53,575 nt of DNA, from positions 1 through 53,575 of the forward strand of contig DATKQT010000009.1 in assembly GCA_035532535.1 (NCBI GenBank), in the 5' to 3' direction. The notes under the pieces were generated by a model, which saw only the letters and a list, made by a program, of their open reading frames with translations, did not search any database and was not told the DNA's origin. Source of the stretch: Palsa-739 sp035532535. GTDB taxonomy: Bacteria > Actinomycetota > Thermoleophilia > Gaiellales > Gaiellaceae. The translations under genes and the position numbers were made by a program. This document shows, one piece after another, positions 22,735 to 30,780 of the stretch (position 1 is its first letter; every line of letters begins with the position of its first letter).

Positions 22735-24128
22735 TGGGGACGAACGTCAGCAACCTGCTGTACCTGATCACGATCGTGACGTTCATCCTCGCGCTGCGCT
22801 ATCTCTCCAACCCGGCGCACGCGCGGCGCGGCAACCAGATCGGCGCCGTCGGCATGCTCCTCGCGATCGTCGTCACGTGGGTGAAGACGGGCGGGACGAG
22901 CTGGTGGGCGCTCGCACTCGGGATGCTGATCGGCGGCGGCTTAGGCGCCGTCGCAGCGCGCAAGGTGAAGATGACCGCGATGCCGCAGATGGTGGCGCTG
23001 TTCAACGGCGTCGGCGGCGGAGCGGCTGCCCTGATCGCGCTCGCTGAGCTGCACCGCATCCTCCCCGCGCCGGGCAAGCCGACGCTCGACATCAGTGTCG
23101 CGATTGTGCTCTCCGGCCTCATCGGCGCCATCTCGTTCGCGGGCTCGATGGTCGCCTTCGCGAAGCTGCAGGAGCTGATCAAGGGGCGGCCGATCACGTA
23201 TCCGGGCCAGAAAGTCGGCAACCTGGTGCTCCTCGGCGCCTGCGTCGCGCTCGGGATCGTCCTCGCCGCCGGTGTCCAGGATCAGTGGTTGCTGTGGGCG
23301 GTCATCGCGGGAGGAGCGCTCTTCGGCGTCCTCTTCGTCCTCCCGATCGGCGGCGCCGACATGCCTGTCGTCATCTCGCTGCTGAACGCGTTCACGGGCC
23401 TCGCCGTCGCGGTCGGCGGCTTCGAGCTCGAGAACAACGTGCTCATCGTCAGTGGCATGCTCGTCGGCGCGTCCGGCACCCTGCTGACGATGATGATGGG
23501 GCGGGCGATGAACCGCTCCATCGCGAACGTCATCTTCGGCGCGTTCGGGCAGGTGACCGAGGGAGCGGCAGCGGTTGCTGCAGGCAGCGACGGGGGCACC
23601 GTGCGCTCAGCGAGCGCGGAAGACGTCGCCGTGATGCTCGCCTACGCGCACAAGGTGGTCTTCGTCCCCGGCTACGGCCTCGCCGTCGCGCAGGCGCAGC
23701 ACGATGTCCGGCAGCTCGCCGACCTCCTCGAGGCGAAGGGCGTCGAGGTCACGTACGCGATCCACCCCGTTGCCGGCCGCATGCCGGGGCACATGAACGT
23801 GCTGCTGGCGGAAGCGAATGTTCCCTATCCGCAGCTGAAGGAGATGGACGACGCGAATCCGGAGTTCTCGCGCACGGATGTCGCTGTCGTCGTCGGCGCC
23901 AACGACGTCGTCAATCCCGACGCGCGCAACAACCAGGGAAGCCCTATCTACGGGATGCCCATCCTCAATGTCGACGACGCGCAAGCGGTCGTCGTGCTCA
24001 AGCGCTCGATGAACCCGGGCTTCGCCGGCATCGAGAATCCGCTGTTCTACAACCCGAAGACGGTCATGCTCTTCGGCGACGCGAAGGAATCGATCACAAA
24101 GCTCATCCAGGACGTCAAGACGCTCTAG
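22734..24128 (+). CDS. pntB: NAD(P) transhydrogenase beta subunit
   Basis: The 464-residue protein has about nine N-terminal membrane helices (domain II, about 1-270), then the NADP(H)-binding domain III with GYGLAVAQAQHDVRQL (about 318-333), IHPVAGRMPGHMNVLLAEA and VVVGANDVVNP. Its length and motifs match the family closely. The 3' end overlaps the convergent exported-protein gene by 14 bases. Confidence 0.95.
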   Translation: MGTNVSNLLYLITIVTFILALRYLSNPAHARRGNQIGAVGMLLAIVVTWVKTGGTSWWALALGMLIGGGLGAVAARKVKMTAMPQMVALFNGVGGGAAALIALAELHRILPAPGKPTLDISVAIVLSGLIGAISFAGSMVAFAKLQELIKGRPITYPGQKVGNLVLLGACVALGIVLAAGVQDQWLLWAVIAGGALFGVLFVLPIGGADMPVVISLLNAFTGLAVAVGGFELENNVLIVSGMLVGASGTLLTMMMGRAMNRSIANVIFGAFGQVTEGAAAVAAGSDGGTVRSASAEDVAVMLAYAHKVVFVPGYGLAVAQAQHDVRQLADLLEAKGVEVTYAIHPVAGRMPGHMNVLLAEANVPYPQLKEMDDANPEFSRTDVAVVVGANDVVNPDARNNQGSPIYGMPILNVDDAQAVVVLKRSMNPGFAGIENPLFYNPKTVMLFGDAKESITKLIQDVKTL

Positions 24129-25041
24129 CTGCAATGTGCAGCGTCTTGATCGCCTGCCCGTACGCCTGCCAGCTTTGGGCCGGCATGTTCGTCTCGGCGA
24201 GATAGACCGAGAAGCCCGTCGTCCCCGCCTGCGCGAGGAGTTGCGCGTACTGGGCCGGCGTCACCCAGCCCTTCTGACCGTGGTAGCTCCCGACGGTCGG
24301 ATGCACCTGCGAAGACGCGAACGGCGCCGCCGTGCGCAAGCACTGCGCCGGCGAGACGGATCCACCGAAGTCGTTGACGTATGCCTGCGGCAGGAACGCG
24401 AACCCGGCACTGGCCCACGGCTGGAGACCGATCCCCTGCGCGTCGCAGAGCGACGACAACCCCGCGGTCAACGTCGGCTCGAGCTGACGGAACCTCGTGA
24501 CGAACTGCTGCGACGCCCCCGGCTTCGCCTGATAGGACACCTCCGCGTTCGCGATGTAGAACGTGAGGCCGTTCCGCTGCAGCTGCGTGGCGGCGAACCC
24601 CGCGTCCGCATGCGGGTATCCGGCAAGCGAGCTCCATCCACCGACCGGGAGCCCACTCGCTTCGATGAAGCGCGTGACCCAGCCCGGATCGATGGGCTGC
24701 ACGTTCCCGGCCGAGCCGAGGTAGACCGCAGCCCAGCCGAAGCCTGCACGGCGTAACTGCTGCCCCAACCACGTCGGATCGACGTCGTGCGTGTGCCACA
24801 CGAAGACGCCCGCGTTGTTCCACGACATCGCGACGCGCGGAGGCGGCGGCAGAGGCGGAGGGGCCGTTGTCGTCGGCTGAGGCGGTGTCGGCTTTGCGAC
24901 TGTCGTCGTCGCCGGCAAGGGCGGCGCCGCGTGCGGAGGCTTCGCCGCCGGCTTCGGCCCCGGGACCATGAAGAAGCCGAGGATGGACGCGACGAAGAGC
25001 ACGCTCATGCCCGCGGCCGCGAAACGCATCGGCGCCGTCAT
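24115..25041 (-). CDS. Exported or membrane-anchored protein, TIM-barrel-like
   Basis: The 308-residue protein has a hydrophobic N-terminal signal or anchor (about 8-24) and a Pro/Thr-rich linker (about 28-70). A C-terminal domain of about 235 residues starts with GVFVWHTHDVDP. Repeated elements such as GFGWAAVYLGS, LPVGGWSSL and GFSVYLAETNMP suggest an alternating beta/alpha barrel of the kind seen in glycoside-hydrolase-like proteins. I cannot name the family, and no catalytic pair can be assigned safely. The ATG overlaps the stop of the FAD oxidoreductase (ATGA). Confidence 0.72.
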   Translation of the reverse strand: MTAPMRFAAAGMSVLFVASILGFFMVPGPKPAAKPPHAAPPLPATTTVAKPTPPQPTTTAPPPLPPPPRVAMSWNNAGVFVWHTHDVDPTWLGQQLRRAGFGWAAVYLGSAGNVQPIDPGWVTRFIEASGLPVGGWSSLAGYPHADAGFAATQLQRNGLTFYIANAEVSYQAKPGASQQFVTRFRQLEPTLTAGLSSLCDAQGIGLQPWASAGFAFLPQAYVNDFGGSVSPAQCLRTAAPFASSQVHPTVGSYHGQKGWVTPAQYAQLLAQAGTTGFSVYLAETNMPAQSWQAYGQAIKTLHIAARAS

Positions 25042-26147
25042 GAGGCAAGACGCTCCGGCTCGAACAGGCCGAGCAGCTCGGGAGCGCGCTCGAGCATCGC
25101 GTCGGCGACGAGGCTGCCGCAGCCGAAGCCCATGACGTTTCCATGCCCGGAGTACCCCGCCGCTATCCACACGCCGTCGCGACCGGGCACCGGCCCGACG
25201 AGCGGCAGCATGTCCTGGGTGAGGGCGAAGATCCCGGCCCAGCGATGGCTGATGCGCGCCTGCCCACCCGAGAGCTCGCCGAGGAAGCGCTCGAGCGAGG
25301 CCTGGATGGTGGGCGTCGTCTCCTCGACGTCGGTCAGCTCGTCCATGATCGAGACGTCGCGGAACCCGCCCAGGAGCAGGCGGCGGTCCGGGAGTTGCTG
25401 CCAGTAATCGAATCCCTGCCGCGCATAGTGCGGCCGGTCGTAGAGCACCCGGTCGAGCGGCTCGCTCACCACGACTTGTCCGCGCGCCGGCCAGATCGCC
25501 TCCGCGAGCTCGGGGAGCAAGTCGCGGCCGTATCCGTCGGTGGCGACGAGCACCCGCTCGGCGTCGAGCTCTTCGACGTCGGCGACGGGATCGTGCTCGC
25601 GAAACTCCGCGCCTGCGGCGGCGGCGCGCGACGCGACCCTGCGCACGAAGCGCGCCGGCTGGATGGAGCCGTCGCCATGGTGATGGATCGCTCCGTGGAA
25701 ACGGGGAAACTCGTCGAGCCAGTCGGCGGCGAAGCCGTCCTCGTGCAGCGCCTCGTACTCGGCGCGGATGTTCTCGCGCTCCTCCTCGTCGGCGGCGAGC
25801 CGGTAGCTTCCCGGCCGCTGCAACGCGTCGCCGGCAAGCTCCTCCATCTCGTCGAGCGTGTCCTCCGTCCAGCGCCAGAGCGCGCGCGACTCGTCCGCAC
25901 CGTACGTCTCGCGCGCGACGTCGTACCGCGCCGCCCCGCCACGCAGGGCGAAACCGCCGTTGCGGCCGCTCGCGCCTTCCGCCACGGCGCGCCGGTCGTG
26001 GACGCGAACGCGTAGCCCCGCCTCGGCGAGGCGGAGCGCTGCACTGCAGCCGGTGATGCCGGCGCCCACGATCGCCACCTCCACGCGGCCGTCCTGGCGG
26101 CCGTTGACGCGCGCCGGAGTCTCATCCTCGAGCCAGTACGGGTTCAC
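25038..26147 (-). CDS. FAD-dependent oxidoreductase (DAO family)
   Basis: The 369-residue enzyme resembles glycine/sarcosine/D-amino-acid or gamma-glutamylputrescine oxidases. The FAD-binding Rossmann motif VAIVGAGITGCSAALRLAEAG is near residue 24. GASGRNGGF follows, the typical FAD contact of this family. The C-terminal part has GVWIAAGYSGHGNVMGFGCG. The substrate is unknown. The GTG start at 26147 overlaps the stop of the PIN toxin (GTGA), an odd coupling of a toxin-antitoxin pair with a metabolic gene. Confidence 0.85.
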   Translation of the reverse strand: MNPYWLEDETPARVNGRQDGRVEVAIVGAGITGCSAALRLAEAGLRVRVHDRRAVAEGASGRNGGFALRGGAARYDVARETYGADESRALWRWTEDTLDEMEELAGDALQRPGSYRLAADEEERENIRAEYEALHEDGFAADWLDEFPRFHGAIHHHGDGSIQPARFVRRVASRAAAAGAEFREHDPVADVEELDAERVLVATDGYGRDLLPELAEAIWPARGQVVVSEPLDRVLYDRPHYARQGFDYWQQLPDRRLLLGGFRDVSIMDELTDVEETTPTIQASLERFLGELSGGQARISHRWAGIFALTQDMLPLVGPVPGRDGVWIAAGYSGHGNVMGFGCGSLVADAMLERAPELLGLFEPERLAS

Positions 26148-26566
26148 GGCACCCACGATCGCACACCGGGGAAGCGCTGGAAGTCGCGATCGAAGGAAAC
26201 GATCTCCGCGCCGTGCTCGAGCGCGAGCGCCGCAAGGTGCGCATCGTTGACGAGGTTCGCTGCAGTCCCGGTCTCCGTGAGCAGCCCGTGCAGCAGGCTC
26301 AGATGACGCGGGGTGGGCTCGACGAGGAGGGCGGCAGGCTGCGCAAGCCAACGTTCGACGATGCCGGCCGCCTCATCGACCTTCAGCGGGCGCGGGAACG
26401 CAACCGCGCTCGTTCCGACCCGCAAGAAGGCGAGAACGACAGTCCAGGCGAACCCGGTGATTTCGCCCCCGCTGAGAGCTCCGTCAAGCCACGTCCGGGA
26501 CCGCTCGTGGAGCGGGGCAGCAGGATTGACCGCGTACAGAAGGACGTTCGCGTCAACGACACGCAT
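26144..26566 (-). CDS. PIN-domain ribonuclease toxin (VapC-like)
   Basis: The 140-residue PIN domain has the first acidic residue in VVDANVLLYAVN (D5), and later acidic residues in VNDAHLAALA and SFDRDFQRFPG. These form the metal site of an RNase that cleaves tRNA or rRNA when freed from its antitoxin. It starts one base after the stop of the VapB-like gene. The arrangement antitoxin then toxin is the standard VapBC order. Confidence 0.88.
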   Translation of the reverse strand: MRVVDANVLLYAVNPAAPLHERSRTWLDGALSGGEITGFAWTVVLAFLRVGTSAVAFPRPLKVDEAAGIVERWLAQPAALLVEPTPRHLSLLHGLLTETGTAANLVNDAHLAALALEHGAEIVSFDRDFQRFPGVRSWVP

Positions 26567-26567
26567 G

Positions 26568-26816
26568 TCACTTCCGGGCGGCCAGCCGCCGGACGATCTC
26601 ATCGTCCTCGAGCTCACCCGCCAGACGAAGCGCTTTCGTCAGGTCGACGAAGGGCTCACCCATGTCGTACGTCGGCGTCCGGAAAGGCTCACCCGGCGGC
26701 CGGAGCCCCGCACGGATGGCCGTGTTGACGGCCTCCTTGAAGGAGAGGCCGCGCTCCGCCATCAGCCGCTTCACCTGCGCCTCGACATCCGGATCGAGCG
26801 TGACGGTCGTACGCAT
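26568..26816 (-). CDS. VapB-like ribbon-helix-helix antitoxin
   Basis: The 82-residue protein has an N-terminal ribbon-helix-helix DNA-binding segment (RTTVTLDPDVEAQVKRLM), a second helix SFKEAVNTAIRAGL, and an acidic C-terminal toxin-binding tail. It should neutralise the downstream PIN toxin and repress its own promoter at the repeats at 26821-26847. TATGAT lies 6 bases before the ATG. Confidence 0.88.
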   Translation of the reverse strand: MRTTVTLDPDVEAQVKRLMAERGLSFKEAVNTAIRAGLRPPGEPFRTPTYDMGEPFVDLTKALRLAGELEDDEIVRRLAARK

Positions 26817-26820
26817 CCTT

Positions 26821-26847
26821 GCATCATAGCATCATATTCTCTGATGC
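26821..26847. promoter_or_regulatory. Probable vapBC operator and promoter
   Basis: A tandem direct repeat GCATCATA-GCATCATA (26821-26836) is followed by the inverted copy TGATGC (26842-26847). Read on the minus strand, each repeat contains TATGAT. The inner copy (26823-26828) lies 6 bases before the vapB ATG, and TTGAAT at 26852-26857 could be a -35. Repressor sites overlapping the -10 region are typical of toxin-antitoxin self-control. The stretch is locally A+T-rich compared with its surroundings. Confidence 0.6.
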
Positions 26848-26853
26848 GCTGAT

Positions 26854-27795
26854 TCAACACGGACGATACACGCCGCCGTATGCGGCAACCTGGGCCGCCA
26901 GCTCGAGCTCGACGAGCTCGCGTGCGATCTCCGAGGCAGCGCGGCCGGTCGCCCGGACGAGCTCGTCCGCCGTCGCCGGCAGCAGCTCGAGGAGCGGCGA
27001 TCGCTCCTTCGGGGCCTCCGCCTCGATCCCGAAGGCCGAGAGGATGTCCGCGGCCGAGGTCAGCGGCGAAGCGCCGAGCTTCAGAAGGCCGTTCGTCCCG
27101 GCCGAGAGCGCCGAGGTGATCTCACCGGGGACGGCGAACACCTCGCGGCCCTCCTCGAGAGCGAGATCGGCCGTGATGAGCGCGCCGCTCCGCTCGCGCG
27201 CCTCGACGACGACCGTTGCTGCGGCGAGCCCCGCAACGATGCGGTTGCGCGCCGGAAAGCGCCACGGCGCGGGCTCCACGCCGGGGGCGTACTCGGAGAC
27301 GATCAACCCGGTCTCGGCGATGCGTCGCGCCAGGTCGGCGTGCGCGGCCGGGTAATCGCGGTCGATGCCGCAGCCGAGCACCGCGACGGTCGTTCCTCCG
27401 GCGTCGAGCGCTCCGCGATGTGCTTCCCCGTCGACGCCGCGCGCGAGCCCGCTGACGACGACGAGCCCTGCGGCGGCGAGCTCGCGCGCGAGGCTGCGCG
27501 CGACCGACGCGCCGTAGCCGGAGCACGCCCGCGCGCCGACGATCGCGACCGCGGGCCGCTCGAGCAGCTCCGGCGGTGCGACTCCGCGGACGAAGAGTCC
27601 GGCGGGAGGATCGTGGATGGAGCGCAGGAGCGGTGGCAGTTCGGGCACGAACCGGAAGCCGCGCACGGCGAGCAGCTGCTCGTATGCGCGCGCGTCGAAC
27701 GCTCGCAGGTGCGCACGCCAGCGGGCTGTGTTCGGCGGCCGGATGAGGTGCGTCCCCGTCTCCGACGCGAACACTGCGAGGGCGAGCTCGTTCAT
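26854..27795 (-). CDS. dprA: DNA processing protein DprA
   Basis: The 313-residue protein loads RecA on incoming single-stranded DNA during transformation. The Rossmann-like core has AIVGARACSGYG, SGLARGVDGEAHRGAL, AVLGCGIDRDYPAAH, SEYAPGVEPAPWRFPARNRIVAGL and VVVEARERSGALITA. A C-terminal winged-helix segment (about 255-305) is present. The ATG overlaps the comM stop (ATGA). With comM this suggests possible natural competence, though dprA is also kept in species not known to be transformable. Confidence 0.95.
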   Translation of the reverse strand: MNELALAVFASETGTHLIRPPNTARWRAHLRAFDARAYEQLLAVRGFRFVPELPPLLRSIHDPPAGLFVRGVAPPELLERPAVAIVGARACSGYGASVARSLARELAAAGLVVVSGLARGVDGEAHRGALDAGGTTVAVLGCGIDRDYPAAHADLARRIAETGLIVSEYAPGVEPAPWRFPARNRIVAGLAAATVVVEARERSGALITADLALEEGREVFAVPGEITSALSAGTNGLLKLGASPLTSAADILSAFGIEAEAPKERSPLLELLPATADELVRATGRAASEIARELVELELAAQVAAYGGVYRPC

Positions 27796-29246
27796 GCGAG
27801 CTCCTGCGGCGATCGGTATGCGAGCGCCTCGGCGACGTGCTCCGCCTGCACCTCCTCCGTGCCGGCGAGCGCCGCGATCGTGCGTGCAACCCGACCAACC
27901 CGCGCTCGCCCGCGTCCCGACAGCGGCAGCCGATCGACGGCGCGTGTGAGGAGCGCGTCGGCGTCGGCGGAGCGCCGCAAGGGCAGGATCGCCAGCGCCT
28001 CCCGCGCGAGCGCGACCCGGACGGCCACCGGGGCGGACGCCTCCGCAGCTCCCGCGGCGAGCTCGGTCGCCCGCGGTCGCGGCACCGCGACGACGAGGTC
28101 GAAGCGGTCGAGCAGCGCCCGCGACAGCTTCGCCCGATACGACGCGAGCCGCTGCGCAGTGCACGAGCACGACGCGCTGCCGTCCCCGCGAGCGCCGCAC
28201 GGACAGAGGTTCATCGTCGCGACGAGCTGGAAGCGCGCCGGAAAGACCGCGCGGCCGGCGGCGCGTGCGATGCAGACGACTCCGTCCTCGAGGGGTTGCC
28301 GCAGCGCCTCGAGCGCCGGGCGCTGGAACTCCGCGAGCTCGTCGAGCAGAAGAATGCCCTCGTGCGCGAGGCTCGCTTCACCGGGCCGGATTCCCGGCCC
28401 GCCGCCGACGATGGCCGCGGTCGAGGCGCTGTGATGCGGTGCGCGGAACGGCGGCGTGCGCATGAGCGGCTGCTCGGGCGGCAGGAGCCCGGCGACGGAG
28501 TGGATGCGCGTGACCTCGAGGGCAGCATCGGCGTCGAGCGGCGGGAGGATGCCCGGCAGGCGGCGCGCAAGCATCGTCTTGCCGGTCCCGGGCGGTCCGG
28601 CGAGCAGGAGGTTCTGCCGTCCCGCGGCAGCGATCTCGAGCGCCCGTCGCGCCCGCTCCTGGCCGCGCACCTCGGCGAGGTCGGGGAACGACGCCGCGTC
28701 GAGCTCGGCGGGCGCCGCCACCGGCTCGGGCTCGAGCTCGCCGCGCAGGTACGCGACCGCCTCCGCCAGATGGGCGACGGGAATGGGCCGCACGCCGGCG
28801 AGGGCCGCCTCCGGCGCGGACTCGGGCGGACAGAGCAGGCACTCGATGCCGAGGCGGCGGGCGCCCTCGGCGACCGCAAGGACGCCACCGACGCGACGCA
28901 GGCGCCCGTCGAGCGCGAGCTCGCCGACGGCCGCGTGCCGGCTCAGCTCTGCCTGCGGGATCTGCCGCGAGGCGGCGAGCACCGCGAGCGCGATCGGCAG
29001 GTCGTAGCCGGAGCCCTCTTTCCGCAGCCCTGCGGGCGCGAGGTTGACGGTGACGCGCCCGCGCGGGAACTCGAGCTCGGCCGAGAAGATGCCGCTGCGA
29101 ACCCGCGTGCGCGCCTCCGCGCAGGCGCGGTCGGGCAAGCCGACGATGGCGAACGCCGGCAAGCCGTTCTCGTGCACGTCAGCCTCCACCTCGACGCGGC
29201 GCGGCTCGAGGCCGACGAGCGCATGCGTGACCGCGCGTGCAAGCAC
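27792..29246 (-). CDS. comM: ComM/YifB-family AAA+ ATPase
   Basis: The 484-residue protein has an N-terminal Lon-like S5 domain (about 15-140), a magnesium-chelatase-type AAA+ domain with Walker A AGPPGTGKTML and Walker B ILLLDELAEF, and a C-terminal Mg-chelatase domain. A cysteine cluster (CPCGARG and CSC) is also seen in family members. ComM is a branch-migration helicase that extends recombination joints during transformation. GTG 29246 has TAGGTT 7 bases upstream. It is coupled to dprA. Confidence 0.94.
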   Translation of the reverse strand: MLARAVTHALVGLEPRRVEVEADVHENGLPAFAIVGLPDRACAEARTRVRSGIFSAELEFPRGRVTVNLAPAGLRKEGSGYDLPIALAVLAASRQIPQAELSRHAAVGELALDGRLRRVGGVLAVAEGARRLGIECLLCPPESAPEAALAGVRPIPVAHLAEAVAYLRGELEPEPVAAPAELDAASFPDLAEVRGQERARRALEIAAAGRQNLLLAGPPGTGKTMLARRLPGILPPLDADAALEVTRIHSVAGLLPPEQPLMRTPPFRAPHHSASTAAIVGGGPGIRPGEASLAHEGILLLDELAEFQRPALEALRQPLEDGVVCIARAAGRAVFPARFQLVATMNLCPCGARGDGSASCSCTAQRLASYRAKLSRALLDRFDLVVAVPRPRATELAAGAAEASAPVAVRVALAREALAILPLRRSADADALLTRAVDRLPLSGRGRARVGRVARTIAALAGTEEVQAEHVAEALAYRSPQELA

Positions 29247-29253
29247 GCCGACG

Positions 29254-29259
29254 AACCTA
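29254..29259 (-). promoter_or_regulatory. TANNNT -10 box for comM-dprA
   Basis: TAGGTT on the minus strand lies 7 bases before GTG 29246. The rest of the 139-base gap up to 29385 holds no gene I can support. Confidence 0.48.
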
Positions 29260-29385
29260 CGCGGGGTTCTCCTACCGTTCTGTCACGGCTTCCTCGCGAC
29301 GATCCTGCTGAAGCCGAGATTGCGACCCGCGCCGAAGCGCATCGTGTCAATCCACTGCTTTGCCTCGTCCGGTGATCCCAGTAGC

Positions 29386-30768
29386 TCAGGCGACGATCTT
29401 CAACGCGCCGAGCCCGAGCAACTCGCGGCAGAGCTTCACTGCGCCCTTGTCGGCGCCGAGCTTGCGCAGCGTCTTCTTCCCGTCCAGCCGCTCGACGAGC
29501 TCAACCGCCGAGGGCGTGGCCGGGAGGATCGAGCACGTGCCCTCGGCGAGGACGATCTCGGCGGACTTCCGGCCGAGCTCACGCTCGAGCCGCAGCGGCA
29601 TCGCGCGCGCGAGGCGCAGGTCGAGCACGCCGTCCGCCGACTGTCGCCGGTTCGCGAACGCGCGCCGGATCTGCTGGTCGGCTTCCTCGAGCGAGTCCTC
29701 GTCGATCTCGTCGATGCGCACGCTCGTCCGACCGTTCTTCCGGTGCAGAAGGATCGCGCCCTCCCCCACGCCGCGCGCGCCGAGCTCGCTGATGTAGCTC
29801 GTCCAACGCTCGAGCGCCTCCGCATACGTGCTCGCGTCGGCGAAGAAGCTGCCGTTCCAGCTCGCGGCATGCTCGAGCGGATCGCTCTCGATCGACGTCA
29901 GGATCCATGCGTCGCAGCCGGTCTTCTTCACCCACGCACGCGGCCGTTGCTCCGGCCGGTCCTCGTCGACGATGAGCCAGCTCCCCAGCAGCGTCGCGTA
30001 GCCGCCGGGAGTGAGGTGCGAGGCCGCCTCGCTGACGACGTGCGCGGTGACGTCGTCGCCGCGGAAGCCGCTGTCGCGGTATGCCCACCGCTGCTCGGGC
30101 GAGACGACGAACGGTGCGTTGCACACGATGAGGCCGAACGTCTCTCCTTCGACGGGTGCGAAGAAGCTGCCGTTTCGACATTCGACGTTGTCCAGCCCGT
30201 TGAGCGCCGCGTTCAGCTCGGTGTAGGCGAGCGCACGATCGTTGACGTCGATCGCGATGACGTGGTCTGCGTGCCTCGCAGCGAGGAGCGCGTGGATCCC
30301 GCTGCCCGTGCCGACGTCGAGTGCTCGACGGACGCGCGGCCTCGGCGTCAGCAGGTCGCACGTGCGCGCCGTCGGCGTATAGGTCGCCACGTAGTCCGGC
30401 GGGTCGTCGGCGTCGCGCGTGAACCCGTCCGACGCGAGGAGCGTGTCGTCCACCGGCAGGACGCGCGCGTGCGGGACGAGCTCGTTCCCGCGCCTGCTGA
30501 CGAGACTCGTCGCGAGCAGCGCGTCGACGCCGCCGCTTCCGAATGCGGCGACTGCCTTGCTCTCGGGAACTGCGAGCTCAAGGTAGAGCAGGCGGATCGC
30601 CGTCTCGAGCGGAGACTCCGACAGCCGGCGCTCGGCGACGACGACCTCTTCGCGCTCCTCGACCTCGTCGCCGACGAGGTCGGAGATCGCGTCGCCCTCG
30701 TAGCCGAGGTCGCGCAACGTGGCGCCGAGCACCTCTGCGGCGGGGCGATCCGGGACGGGAGACTTCAC
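29386..30768 (-). CDS. PrmC/HemK-like methyltransferase, long form
   Basis: The 460-residue protein has a central SAM-binding domain with motif I ALDVGTGSGIHALLAA (about 149-164) and acidic loop IAIDVND. Its motif IV reads NAPF (about 217-220), where PrmC-type N5-glutamine or small-molecule methyltransferases have NPPY. A YTPTARTCDLL segment precedes the domain, as in actinobacterial homologues of about 500 residues. A long C-terminal extension (about 330-460) contains LDGKKTLRKLG and may be a winged helix. The substrate is unknown. GTG 30768 has TAGTCT 6 bases upstream. Confidence 0.8.
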   Translation of the reverse strand: MKSPVPDRPAAEVLGATLRDLGYEGDAISDLVGDEVEEREEVVVAERRLSESPLETAIRLLYLELAVPESKAVAAFGSGGVDALLATSLVSRRGNELVPHARVLPVDDTLLASDGFTRDADDPPDYVATYTPTARTCDLLTPRPRVRRALDVGTGSGIHALLAARHADHVIAIDVNDRALAYTELNAALNGLDNVECRNGSFFAPVEGETFGLIVCNAPFVVSPEQRWAYRDSGFRGDDVTAHVVSEAASHLTPGGYATLLGSWLIVDEDRPEQRPRAWVKKTGCDAWILTSIESDPLEHAASWNGSFFADASTYAEALERWTSYISELGARGVGEGAILLHRKNGRTSVRIDEIDEDSLEEADQQIRRAFANRRQSADGVLDLRLARAMPLRLERELGRKSAEIVLAEGTCSILPATPSAVELVERLDGKKTLRKLGADKGAVKLCRELLGLGALKIVA

Positions 30769-30774
30769 CAGGCG

Positions 30775-30780
30775 AGACTA
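30775..30780 (-). promoter_or_regulatory. TANNNT -10 box
   Basis: TAGTCT on the minus strand overlaps the stop codon of the DNA methylase gene and lies 6 bases before GTG 30768. Confidence 0.48.
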
